Source: Undibacterium hunanense (GTDB taxonomy: Bacteria > Pseudomonadota > Gammaproteobacteria > Burkholderiales > Burkholderiaceae_D). Taken from it: a stretch of 64,000 nucleotides of DNA. The notes under the pieces were generated by a model. It saw nothing but the letters and a program-made list of their open reading frames with translations. It ran no database searches and had not been told where the DNA came from. This document shows positions 56,847 through 64,000 of the stretch, piece by piece (the stretch's first letter is position 1; each line of letters opens with the position of its first letter). The position numbers and the translations under genes were made by a program. The DNA lies in contig NZ_JACOGF010000004.1 in NCBI RefSeq assembly GCF_014284335.1, forward strand, positions 1 to 64,000, written 5' to 3'.

Positions 56847-57733
56847 GTGAGGATTTTCGACACTGGATGCGACAAACCCAGGCCGGATGTGAAACCAGCC
56901 TGGCGCGTTTCCTGCCGGATGAAAACACCGTTCCGCAACAATTGCATGCCGCCATGCGTTACGCCACACTGGATGGCGGCAAACGCGTGCGCCCCTTGCT
57001 GGTTTATGCTGCCGGGCAGTTGTTCGACGCACCTGCAGATCTGTTGAGTCGCGCCGCTGCTGCGGTAGAAATGATCCACGCCTATTCACTGGTGCATGAC
57101 GACATGCCCTGCATGGATGATGATGCCCTGCGTCGTGGCAAGCCCACCGTACACGTCAAGTATGACGAAGCCACCGCCTTGCTGGTAGGTGACGCCTTGC
57201 AGGCACAGACATTTTTGGTTTTGTCCGAAGGTGTGGATGGTGATGCCACCAGCCGGTTGGCCATGATGCGCTTGCTGGCGACGGCTGCCGGTTCGGTTGG
57301 CATGTGCGGTGGCCAGGCGATTGATCTGGCCAGTGTCGGCGTCGCCCTGAATCGGGAACAGCTTGAACAGATGCACAGATTAAAAACCGGTGCCTTGCTG
57401 CGTGCTTCGGTATTGCTGGGAGCCATGAGTGGCAAAGCGCTGTCGCCGCAAGAAAATCAGGCGCTGGATCAGTATGCTGCTGCCATCGGCCTGGCGTTTC
57501 AGGTGGTAGATGATGTACTGGATGCGACTGCCGATTCAGCCACCCTGGGCAAGACTGCAGGCAAGGATGCTGCAGACAACAAGCCGACCTTTGTCAGCCT
57601 CATGGGGTTGGAAGCCTCGCGCGCATTGGCAACGCAACTGTGCCATGATGCGCATGCAGCGCTGGCTGAATTTGGCGAAAAAGCCTGGCTCTTGCATGAA
57701 CTTGCCGATTTGATCGTGCAACGCCAGGCCTGA
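56843..57733 (+). CDS. ispA: farnesyl diphosphate synthase IspA
   Basis: Elongates DMAPP with two IPP to farnesyl diphosphate, precursor of undecaprenyl and quinone chains. 296 residues. Conserved GGKRVRPLL, first aspartate-rich motif HDDMPCMDDDALRRGKPTVH, GGQAIDLASVG, KTGALLRASV, second aspartate-rich motif QVVDDVLDATADS and GKDAADNKPTFVSLMG. Translationally coupled to xseB and followed, after 407 bases of repeats, by dxs. Confidence 0.96.
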   Translation: MSEDFRHWMRQTQAGCETSLARFLPDENTVPQQLHAAMRYATLDGGKRVRPLLVYAAGQLFDAPADLLSRAAAAVEMIHAYSLVHDDMPCMDDDALRRGKPTVHVKYDEATALLVGDALQAQTFLVLSEGVDGDATSRLAMMRLLATAAGSVGMCGGQAIDLASVGVALNREQLEQMHRLKTGALLRASVLLGAMSGKALSPQENQALDQYAAAIGLAFQVVDDVLDATADSATLGKTAGKDAADNKPTFVSLMGLEASRALATQLCHDAHAALAEFGEKAWLLHELADLIVQRQA

Positions 57734-57748
57734 AGATAGCTTGTAACA

Positions 57749-57878
57749 CCGTAGGGTGCGCCATGCGCACCACAATGAGCACCACAATGAGCACCACAAT
57801 GAGCACCACAATGAGCACCACAATGAGCACCACAAACCGGCAAGGCAAATCGAACGGTGCGCATGGTGCACCCTACGG
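57749..57878. repeat. inverted GTAGGGTGCGC repeat pair
   Basis: CCGTAGGGTGCGCCATGCGCACC at 57749-57771 (left arm; key parts CCGTAGGGTGCGC and GCGCACC) and its near reverse complement at 57856-57878, with 22 of 23 bases matching. This is a repeat class common in proteobacterial genomes. Each arm has a GTGCGC/GCGCAC palindrome. A 12-base tandem array sits between the arms. A third copy in the left-arm orientation is at 57951-57971. Confidence 0.8.
57769..57835. repeat. 12-base tandem repeat (ACCACAATGAGC)n
   Basis: Five perfect units (57769, 57781, 57793, 57805, 57817) and a partial sixth (to 57835). The array begins within the last bases of the left inverted-repeat arm, so it seems to have grown at its inner edge. 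Confidence 0.9.
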
Positions 57879-57950
57879 GGCCGGCAAGAGTTGTAATGTC
57901 ATCCAGATGAAGATTAAGACCATCTTGAAATGTCTGAAATGTGCAGTATT

Positions 57951-57971
57951 GTAGGGTGCGCTGTGCGCACC
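57951..57971 (+). repeat. third GTAGGGTGCGC repeat copy
   Basis: GTAGGGTGCGCTGTGCGCAC matches the left arm at 57751 except for a few bases in the centre; direct orientation. Confidence 0.75.
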
Positions 57972-58140
57972 GGTACAACGTATTGAATGAAGCAAGTGGT
58001 GTCACAGGGTACCCTGCGAGTAGTGCAAGAGGCGGTTTTGCGTAAGTCCTAAAATAGAAGAATGCGATAACTGTTCTGATCACCGTTCACTTGTTGAATG
58101 CGAGTGATCAGATCTGTTTAGCCAAGTAACGAAAATAACA

Positions 58141-59985
58141 ATGACGACTTTATTGAACACCATTAATTCCCCTGCTGATCTGCGTGGCCTGTCACGTCAG
58201 CAACTCAAGCCGCTGGCTGATGAATTGCGCCAGTATGTGCTTGATTCTGTTTCCAAGACGGGCGGCCATTTGTCGTCCAACCTTGGCACTGTGGAATTAA
58301 CCATCGCCCTGCACTATGTCTTCAATACGCCTGAAGACCGACTGGTGTGGGATGTTGGCCATCAAACCTATCCACACAAGATACTTACCGGTCGCCGCGA
58401 CCAGATGCACAGCCTGCGCCAGTTGAACGGCATATCCGGCTTCCCGCGTCGGGTTGAAAGCGAATACGACACCTTTGGTACGGCGCATTCATCCACTTCC
58501 ATTTCTGCGGCATTGGGCATGGCCGTGGCTGCCCGCACCAAAGGTGAAGACCGCCATGCAGTGGCCATCATTGGCGATGGTTCCATGACCGCAGGCATGG
58601 CTTTTGAAGCGATGAACAATGCCGGTGTGAATGAAGACATCAACCTGCTGGTTGTGCTGAATGACAATGACATGTCCATCTCGCCACCGGTGGGTGCACT
58701 GAACCGTTACCTGGCACGCCTGATGTCTGGCAAGTTTTATGCGGCTGCCCGCAATGTCGGCAAATCCGTCTTGCCATCACCCGTGCTGGAACTGGCCAAA
58801 CGCTTTGAAGAACATGCCAAGGGCATGATCGTGCCTGCCACCATGTTTGAAGAATTTGGTTTCAATTACATCGGCCCTATTGATGGTCATGATCTCGATT
58901 CTTTAATCCCTACGCTGCAAAACATCAGAAACCTCAAAGGGCCGCAATTTTTGCACGTGGTTACCAAAAAAGGTCAGGGCTATAAACTGGCAGAGGCTGA
59001 TCCGGTTTTGTATCATGGTCCAGGCAAGTTCAATCCGGCAGAAGGCATCAAGCCAGCTGCTGCGCCAGTCAAGCAAAGCTATACCCAGGTGTTTGGCCAA
59101 TGGCTGTGCGACATGGCTGCGGCTGACGACAAACTGGTTGGTATTACCCCTGCCATGCGTGAAGGTTCTGGCATGGTGGAATTTGAAAAACAATTCCCAA
59201 AACGCTATTACGATGTCGGCATCGCCGAACAGCATTCGGTCACCTTTGCCGGTGGTCTGGCTTGCGAAGGTTTGAAGCCTGTCGTCGCCATTTATTCCAC
59301 CTTCTTGCAGCGCGCCTACGATCAACTGATACACGACGTTGCCTTGCAAAATCTGGACGTCACTTTTGCACTCGACCGCGCCGGTCTGGTCGGTGCCGAC
59401 GGTGCTACCCATGCAGGTAATTATGATCTGGCTTACCTGCGCTGCATCCCCAATATGGTCGTCATGGCGGCTTCCGATGAAAACGAATGCCGCCAGATGT
59501 TAAGCACTGCTTACCAGTATCCCGGCCCTGCCGCCGTGCGGTATCCGCGTGGTGCCGGCATAGGTGTGCCGACCGATAAAAACCTCAACACCATCCCCCT
59601 GGGCAAAGGCGAAATCAAACGCCAGGGTACGCGCATCGCCATCCTGGCCTTCGGCTCCATGGTTCAACCGGCATTAAAAGCGGCAGAACAACTCGATGCC
59701 ACGTTAGCCAATATGCGCTTCATCAAACCGCTGGATGTGGAACTGGTCAAATCCCTGGCTGCCAGCCATGACATATTGGTGACCGTAGAAGAAGGCTGCA
59801 CCATGGGCGGTGCAGGCTCTGCCGTGGCTGAAGCACTGGCCGAAGCTGGCATCACCAAACCCTTGCAGGTACTGGGTTTGCCCGACAAGTTTGTCGATCA
59901 TGGCGACCCCGGTGTACTGCTGGCGCAATGTGGTCTGGATGCCGCAGGTATCGAGCGGTCAGTGCGGGCGCGCTTTGGTGATTGA
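58141..59985 (+). CDS. dxs: 1-deoxy-D-xylulose-5-phosphate synthase
   Basis: Condenses pyruvate and glyceraldehyde 3-phosphate, the first MEP-pathway step; its product also feeds ThiG. 614 residues, normal length. TPP-binding [18 protein letters not shown] with downstream [35 protein letters not shown], and pyrimidine-domain [29 protein letters not shown] and a C-terminal [16 protein letters not shown]. Next to xseB-ispA, the standard isoprenoid cluster. Followed by a terminator. Confidence 0.98.
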   Translation: MTTLLNTINSPADLRGLSRQQLKPLADELRQYVLDSVSKTGGHLSSNLGTVELTIALHYVFNTPEDRLVWDVGHQTYPHKILTGRRDQMHSLRQLNGISGFPRRVESEYDTFGTAHSSTSISAALGMAVAARTKGEDRHAVAIIGDGSMTAGMAFEAMNNAGVNEDINLLVVLNDNDMSISPPVGALNRYLARLMSGKFYAAARNVGKSVLPSPVLELAKRFEEHAKGMIVPATMFEEFGFNYIGPIDGHDLDSLIPTLQNIRNLKGPQFLHVVTKKGQGYKLAEADPVLYHGPGKFNPAEGIKPAAAPVKQSYTQVFGQWLCDMAAADDKLVGITPAMREGSGMVEFEKQFPKRYYDVGIAEQHSVTFAGGLACEGLKPVVAIYSTFLQRAYDQLIHDVALQNLDVTFALDRAGLVGADGATHAGNYDLAYLRCIPNMVVMAASDENECRQMLSTAYQYPGPAAVRYPRGAGIGVPTDKNLNTIPLGKGEIKRQGTRIAILAFGSMVQPALKAAEQLDATLANMRFIKPLDVELVKSLAASHDILVTVEEGCTMGGAGSAVAEALAEAGITKPLQVLGLPDKFVDHGDPGVLLAQCGLDAAGIERSVRARFGD

Positions 59986-60022
59986 TGTTTGACCCAAGGT
60001 CAAAGCATTCACCATCATCTAT

Positions 60023-60048
60023 AAAGGCTGCTTGCGAGCAGCCTTTAT
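60023..60048 (+). terminator. terminator of dxs
   Basis: AAAGGCTGCT-TGCG-AGCAGCCTTT, a perfect 10-base stem followed by ATTA, 38 bases after the stop codon. Confidence 0.82.
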
Positions 60049-60202
60049 TACGAATGCTTATACAGAATGCTTATGCAAGACTACAGGGAAGGGAAATCGC
60101 CAGAAGGGCTAAACAATTCCCCGACGCGTGTCAGCGCCTGGTTTTCAAAGTGAATAATTTCGGGTACTGTCGTTGATATGGTTACGTTAGTAGAGGACTT
60201 GA

Positions 60203-60586
60203 ATGGATGCCACCGAAATTCGCGCTTTGATAGATCGCTATATAGACGCCTATAACCGCAAGGATATTGCAGCGATGTTGCTGACTATTCATACCGAGGT
60301 AGAGTTCAGCAACATATCCATGGGTGTCGTCAATGCGCACACCGTTGGCGTCGCCGAATTTAAAGCACTTGCAGAGCAATCAGTTGCACTGTTCAGCGAA
60401 CGGTATCAAGACATCATATTTTTCGAAAGCGGCGAAAACACCGCAGTGGCAGGTATCAAGTTTCGTGCAGTGGTCGCCATTGATTTGCCAAATGGCCTGA
60501 AGAAAGGGCAAGTATTGGAAATGGACGGGCGTTCGGAATTTGAATTTCGTGATGGTCTGATTTCAAGAATCAAGGATATCAGCTAA
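60203..60586 (+). CDS. SnoaL/NTF2-like fold protein
   Basis: 127 residues. A short helical start (ATEIRALIDRYIDAYNRKDI) precedes the cone-shaped NTF2 beta sheet (AAMLLTIHTEVEFSNISMGV, FFESGENTAVAGIKFRAVV, MDGRSEFEFRDGLISRIKD). Typical of the SnoaL-like family, which includes isomerases, ring-closing enzymes and binding proteins. No family-specific catalytic residues can be assigned. Single gene. Confidence 0.85.
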   Translation: MDATEIRALIDRYIDAYNRKDIAAMLLTIHTEVEFSNISMGVVNAHTVGVAEFKALAEQSVALFSERYQDIIFFESGENTAVAGIKFRAVVAIDLPNGLKKGQVLEMDGRSEFEFRDGLISRIKDIS

Positions 60587-60720
60587 GCTTGATCAACTTG
60601 CCTATTCAAGGATTTGCCCCGAATGATGACTACGATGGGGAAGTCCAGTTCAAACTGATGAAGCCAGTATGAACTGCCAGAAAATGCGGTGAAGATCAAT
60701 ACCAATTTCATTTGCCTGTA

Positions 60721-61008
60721 ATGACGACTGAATCCAAAGAATCCACGGGGATAACAATTTGTGATGGTCCTGGCCACCCCACAGTGGCGGCATCAGAACA
60801 TGCCAATCTCAAGCTTTGCTTTGGTCCTAAGGCTGGTCTGACAGATGCACAGATAAAAACCATATTGTGGTTACGTCACCTGGGGACGCGGACTTCAATG
60901 AAAAAGAATAAAGTCACCCTGGTACTCAATCGCGCGACGTCTGAGCGCGACGACAGAATTGTCACGATTTTGCAGAAAGAGGCCATACCTTTTGAATTGC
61001 TGCCATGA
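60721..61008 (+). CDS. hypothetical protein
   Basis: 95 residues from ATG 60721 (TTG 60712 in frame upstream). Polar N-terminus, then AGLTDAQIKTILWLRHLG and a basic segment RTSMKKNKVTLVLNRATSER. No signal peptide or membrane helix. I do not recognise a family. No clear ribosome site, so its reality is moderate; the downstream gene starts 71 bases on. Confidence 0.45.
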   Translation: MTTESKESTGITICDGPGHPTVAASEHANLKLCFGPKAGLTDAQIKTILWLRHLGTRTSMKKNKVTLVLNRATSERDDRIVTILQKEAIPFELLP

Positions 61009-61078
61009 ATTCAAAAGAAGTATATGGCGAGTTACCTATGTCGATACGCATTAAATAATCAAGAAGGGAAATTGCTTC

Positions 61079-61693
61079 ATGCAAGAAACGTCTTTTACTG
61101 GTGGGGCACGTATAGGCTGGATCAACGCTTCCTGGCCGTTTGCGAAGCTGAATGTGTCACGAGAGAAAATTGTACTGACGACTTTGGGTAAATATGAATT
61201 CAGTCCGGATCAAGTGGTTTCATTTGAACCGCACGGCCTGATTCCCGTCATCGCCAGCGGCATACGCATCAATCACAATCGCCCGGATTATCCCGGCACC
61301 ATTATTTTCTGGTATCCGGGGCTGCGTAACACGGTACTGAGCAGCTTTGCACAGTGCGGTTTTCAAGCCAGTGGTAAAGCCCAGGCAAGGCCACAGGGCA
61401 TGCCCATGCGCTGGAGTGTGATTATCGCCATGATACTCATCTGGAATGTATTGTTTTTTCTTGATCTTCCACCGCAGCTTTCTCCTGGCAGCGCTGAACC
61501 TGGCCCCTTCCAAATACTTGCGCTGGTATCTGCATGTGCTTTTGCAACAGCTGCGAAATTATCGACCAGGCTGCAAAATCTGATCATGGGCGAAGGGCGC
61601 TACTTCGGTGAAGTGAAATCGTTTTTTGTGCTGATGCAATTGCTGACTGGAGCTTTGGCAGTGGGGTTTGGGTTGATGTATTTCTTGAGATGA
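61079..61693 (+). CDS. membrane protein, unknown
   Basis: 204 residues. A cytoplasmic N-terminal domain (SWPFAKLNVSREKIVLTTLG, EFSPDQVVSFEPHGLIPVI, PGTIIFWYPGLRNTVLSSF) resembles PH-like membrane-bound domains. It is followed by three hydrophobic segments (MRWSVIIAMILIWNVLFFLD, FQILALVSACAFATAA, LMQLLTGALAVGFGLMYFL). No assigned function. Likely a real gene because domain layout and membrane helices are coherent. Confidence 0.6.
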   Translation: MQETSFTGGARIGWINASWPFAKLNVSREKIVLTTLGKYEFSPDQVVSFEPHGLIPVIASGIRINHNRPDYPGTIIFWYPGLRNTVLSSFAQCGFQASGKAQARPQGMPMRWSVIIAMILIWNVLFFLDLPPQLSPGSAEPGPFQILALVSACAFATAAKLSTRLQNLIMGEGRYFGEVKSFFVLMQLLTGALAVGFGLMYFLR

Positions 61694-61803
61694 GATTGGA
61701 AGTTCGGATTCAACAACAGAATTTTGATATATATAGTTTTTGTGTATTCATCATGCTTTGAATTTTATGCTGGATTAACTTTCGTTGCGCGCGCTGTAAT
61801 TTA

Positions 61804-62136
61804 TCAAGACGATGTTGACCAGCAATACCAGATAAGCGTATCGCCCACATTGATTGCTACTTCGCATTCATTCCATTCATCCTGAAATAATAAACTCTCC
61901 CGCCATTGCGACGGGTGAGGTAAATCGATGTTCGCAAACTGTTTTAAATTGCGGACAATTTCGAAGTGGTTGGGCCATGACTTCATGATACCAATAGCCT
62001 TTGACGTATCCACCTGACAAGCGGCAAGAAAATGCGTCAAATCCCCGTGTTGCACGGGGGAAGAAATAATGAAATTCAGAACTGAGCCATAATCTGCATT
62101 ACCCAGTTCATGGTAGTCACAAGAAATTCGTCGCAT
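61804..62136 (-). CDS. hypothetical protein
   Basis: 110 residues, cytoplasmic, with no family I recognise. Features: a Cys/His-containing start (CDYHELGNADYGSVLNFI), FLAACQVDTSKAIG, LPHPSQWRESLLFQDEWNEC and a C-terminal TLIWYCWSTSS. Flanked by AT-rich DNA on both sides. Possibly a small accessory protein. Confidence 0.5.
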   Translation of the reverse strand: MRRISCDYHELGNADYGSVLNFIISSPVQHGDLTHFLAACQVDTSKAIGIMKSWPNHFEIVRNLKQFANIDLPHPSQWRESLLFQDEWNECEVAINVGDTLIWYCWSTSS

Positions 62137-62217
62137 TGGAAATTTTTTAAATGATTATTTTGGCAATCTAACCCTGAGCGAGATTTTTTCGCCTAAGCTT
62201 GGAAAAGATTTTGAAAA

Positions 62218-62769
62218 TTATCTTTCCCGCTCTTTCTCCCACAACACATCACTCCCCCCCGCATAGCGGTTCAATACCCGCGACAACACAAACAGCAAAT
62301 CTGACAGCCTGTTCATATACTGCCTTGGGGCTTCGTTAATCGTTTCGGTAGCACCGACGCTGACGATGGCGCGTTCTGCGCGGCGGCAGACGGTGCGGCA
62401 GACGTTGGCGGTGGCGGCGGCGCGTGATCCGCCGGGCAGGATGAAATCCTTGAGCGGTGGCAGGTCGGCATTGTATTTTTCCAGCAGGGCGTCCAGCCTT
62501 GTGACCTGGGCTTCGGTGATCATGGTGTAGCCGGGGATGCAGAGTTCGCCGCCCATGTCGAACAGGTCATGCTGGATGGACACCAGTTCATGCTTCATCT
62601 GTTCTGGCATGTCTTCGCACAGTAATACACCGATCTGTGAGTTCAGTTCATCCACATCGCCCATGGCGTGCACGCGCAGGGCGTCTTTGGCGATGCGGCT
62701 GCCGTCACCCAGGCCGGTGGTGCCGGCATCGCCGGTACGTGTTGCAATTTTTGAGAGTCGATTACCCAT
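62218..62769 (-). CDS. cob(I)alamin adenosyltransferase, PduO type
   Basis: 183 residues. Makes adenosylcobalamin from ATP and cob(I)alamin (or cob(I)yrinic acid diamide). N-terminal ATP-binding TRTGDAGTTGLGDGSRIAKD, LNSQIGVLLCEDMPEQ, IQHDLFDMGGELCIPG, the FILPGGSRAAATANVCRTVC motif, CRRAERAIVSV and YMNRLSDLLFVLSRVLN are all typical of trimeric PduO/MMAB. Divergent from the FAD-linked oxidase gene, 95 bases away. Confidence 0.94.
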   Translation of the reverse strand: MGNRLSKIATRTGDAGTTGLGDGSRIAKDALRVHAMGDVDELNSQIGVLLCEDMPEQMKHELVSIQHDLFDMGGELCIPGYTMITEAQVTRLDALLEKYNADLPPLKDFILPGGSRAAATANVCRTVCRRAERAIVSVGATETINEAPRQYMNRLSDLLFVLSRVLNRYAGGSDVLWEKERER

Positions 62770-62864
62770 GGCACATGAAATAAGGAGAGAAGTTGGAAAG
62801 GATACGGCAAATTCTGGCCGAACACAGCATAATAGAGCGCATCACGACTAATCTGGACTGCATT

Positions 62865-64000
62865 ATGAATCATCCTGCCCCTATCGCAAGTGTCAGAACG
62901 CCTTTACCCGCCAGCTTGCTGCAAGCCTTGCAGAGCCTGCTGGAAGACCGTTTCAGCACCGCCCAGGCCGTGCGTTTGCATCATGGTCGTGACGAATCTT
63001 CTTATGACCCCATGCCGCCGGAAGGGGTAGCATTTGCCCAGAGTACGGAAGAGGTGGCGGCCATTGTCAAGCTATGCCATGAGCAGGGCGTGCCGGTGAT
63101 ACCGTATGGTGCGGGGTCGTCGCTGGAAGGCCATATCCTGGCATTGCACGGCGGTATTACCATTGATTTGTCGCAGATGAACAATATGGTGGCCGTGCAT
63201 GCCGAAGACCTGACTGCCACCGTGCAGGCAGGTGTCACGCGCAAGCAGTTGAATGTGGAGATTCGTGATACCGGCCTGTTTTTTCCTATCGACCCCGGTG
63301 CGGATGCCAGCCTGGGTGGTATGGCTGCAACGCGGGCTTCGGGTACCAATGCAGTACGCTATGGCACCATGCGTGAAAATGTGTTGGCGCTGACGGTGGT
63401 GACAGCAGACGGGCGCATCATTCGCACCGGTTCACGCGCCAAGAAATCGTCTGCCGGTTACGACCTGACACGCGTCTTTGTCGGCAGTGAAGGCACGCTG
63501 GGCATTATCACCGAAGTGACAGTCAGGCTCTATCCTTTGCCAGAGGCAATTTCGGCGGCGGTATGCAGTTTCCCGGATAATGCCGATGCGGTGAATACGG
63601 TTATCCAGACCATACAGATGGGTGTGCCGATTGCGCGGGTAGAATTTCTGGATGCGAATGGCGTGCGCGCCATCAACGCGCACGATAAACTGAACCTGCC
63701 TGTCAAGCCTTTGCTGCTGTTTGAATTTCATGGCAGCGAGAACGGTGTCAAGGAACAGGCGGAGCTGGTGCAAGAAATTGCCGCTGCCAACGGTGCCGGT
63801 GATTTTGAATGGGCTACCAAGCCGGAAGAGCGTTCGCGTTTATGGGCGGCCAGGCACAATGCTTATTTTGCCCTGTTGCAATTGCGCCCGGGTTCACGGG
63901 CAATTTCCACGGATTGCTGCGTACCGATTTCACGCCTGGCTGAATGTATCAGTGAAACCCAGATCGATTGTGAAAACCATGGCATCCTGTATTCCATCAT
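62865..64000 (+). CDS. FAD-linked oxidase / D-lactate dehydrogenase-like, 5' part
   Basis: Open to the window edge; 378 complete codons visible from ATG 62865. FAD-binding PCMH domain: EGVAFAQSTEEVAAIVKLCH, IPYGAGSSLEGHILALHGGI, VQAGVTRKQLNVEIRDTGLF, DPGADASLGGMAATRASGTN, TADGRIIRTGSRAKKSSAGY and FVGSEGTLGIITEVTVRLYP. The start of the C-terminal FAD-oxidase domain follows. Matches D-lactate (cytochrome) and D-2-hydroxyacid dehydrogenases (GlcD/Dld-type); the substrate cannot be fixed from this part. Cytoplasmic or membrane peripheral. Confidence 0.9.
   Translation, partial: MNHPAPIASVRTPLPASLLQALQSLLEDRFSTAQAVRLHHGRDESSYDPMPPEGVAFAQSTEEVAAIVKLCHEQGVPVIPYGAGSSLEGHILALHGGITIDLSQMNNMVAVHAEDLTATVQAGVTRKQLNVEIRDTGLFFPIDPGADASLGGMAATRASGTNAVRYGTMRENVLALTVVTADGRIIRTGSRAKKSSAGYDLTRVFVGSEGTLGIITEVTVRLYPLPEAISAAVCSFPDNADAVNTVIQTIQMGVPIARVEFLDANGVRAINAHDKLNLPVKPLLLFEFHGSENGVKEQAELVQEIAAANGAGDFEWATKPEERSRLWAARHNAYFALLQLRPGSRAISTDCCVPISRLAECISETQIDCENHGILYSI

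Larger units (their letters stand above)
57734..58140. other. repeat-bearing spacer ispA / dxs
   Basis: 407 bases without a gene. It holds inverted GTAGGGTGCGC repeats (57749-57878 with a tandem array inside; third copy at 57951). The dxs ATG at 58141 follows a weak site. Confidence 0.6.

Noticed and set aside
57769-57835. Possible CRISPR-like array
   Set aside because: Units are 12 bases, contiguous, with no spacers and no cas genes; a simple tandem repeat.

Overview
The window looks like chromosome of a Gram-negative betaproteobacterium, order Burkholderiales and probably family Oxalobacteraceae (Undibacterium, Janthinobacterium or Herminiimonas-like). This is inferred from two trimeric general porins, a lipase with its Lif foldase, the dusB-fis-purH and tyrS-M23 peptidase-anmK arrangements, a DUF1631 protein, the MEP pathway gene dxs beside xseB-ispA, and the style of intergenic repeats. 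No rRNA, tRNA, CRISPR array, prophage or complete insertion sequence was recognised.

Layout. 1-2.1 kb: 3' part of a giant RTX/blue-tail type surface protein. 2.2-4.4 kb: pyrC, a DUF3025 gene, a YdcH-like gene. 4.6-7.8 kb: an orphan sensor kinase, an orphan solute-binding protein, a DUF2147 protein. 7.9-13.4 kb: valS and a TPR-GGDEF diguanylate cyclase. 13.4-18.8 kb: TPP riboswitch and thiC-thiS-thiG-thiD-thiE, interrupted between thiS and thiG by a DUF559 nuclease gene bounded by palindromic repeats. 18.8-23.9 kb: a ClpP/SppA-like secreted protein, a DapA-family aldolase, uvrD (apparently leaderless), coq7. 24.2-26.8 kb: two porins. 27.2-34.3 kb: a hydratase, ruvCAB, a repeat cluster with a GIY-YIG nuclease gene, purH, fis, dusB. 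34.7-42.3 kb: NDH-2, a membrane protein, two tandem secreted paralogues followed by a LytS/LytTR pair, a small membrane protein, an esterase-TPR protein. 42.8-48.9 kb: a histidine phosphatase, dtd, tyrS, M23 peptidase, GNAT, anmK. 49.3-51.3 kb: secreted lipase and its foldase. 51.35-53.35 kb: an AT-rich two-gene island encoding a TIR protein and an Mrr-like endonuclease, a candidate defence system. 53.7-60 kb: DUF1631, xseB-ispA-dxs. 60.2-64 kb: an NTF2-like protein, hypothetical proteins, a cobalamin adenosyltransferase and a truncated FAD-linked oxidase.

The two most unusual themes are (1) the TIR plus Mrr-nuclease pair in foreign-looking DNA, and (2) two small single-domain nuclease genes (DUF559 and GIY-YIG), each sitting within or beside its own family of palindromic repeats. 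More copies or fragments of both repeat families lie elsewhere in the window. This recalls REP/RAYT pairs but uses different enzymes, and it may be a nuclease-driven repeat-dispersal system. Most other genes are core metabolism and housekeeping.
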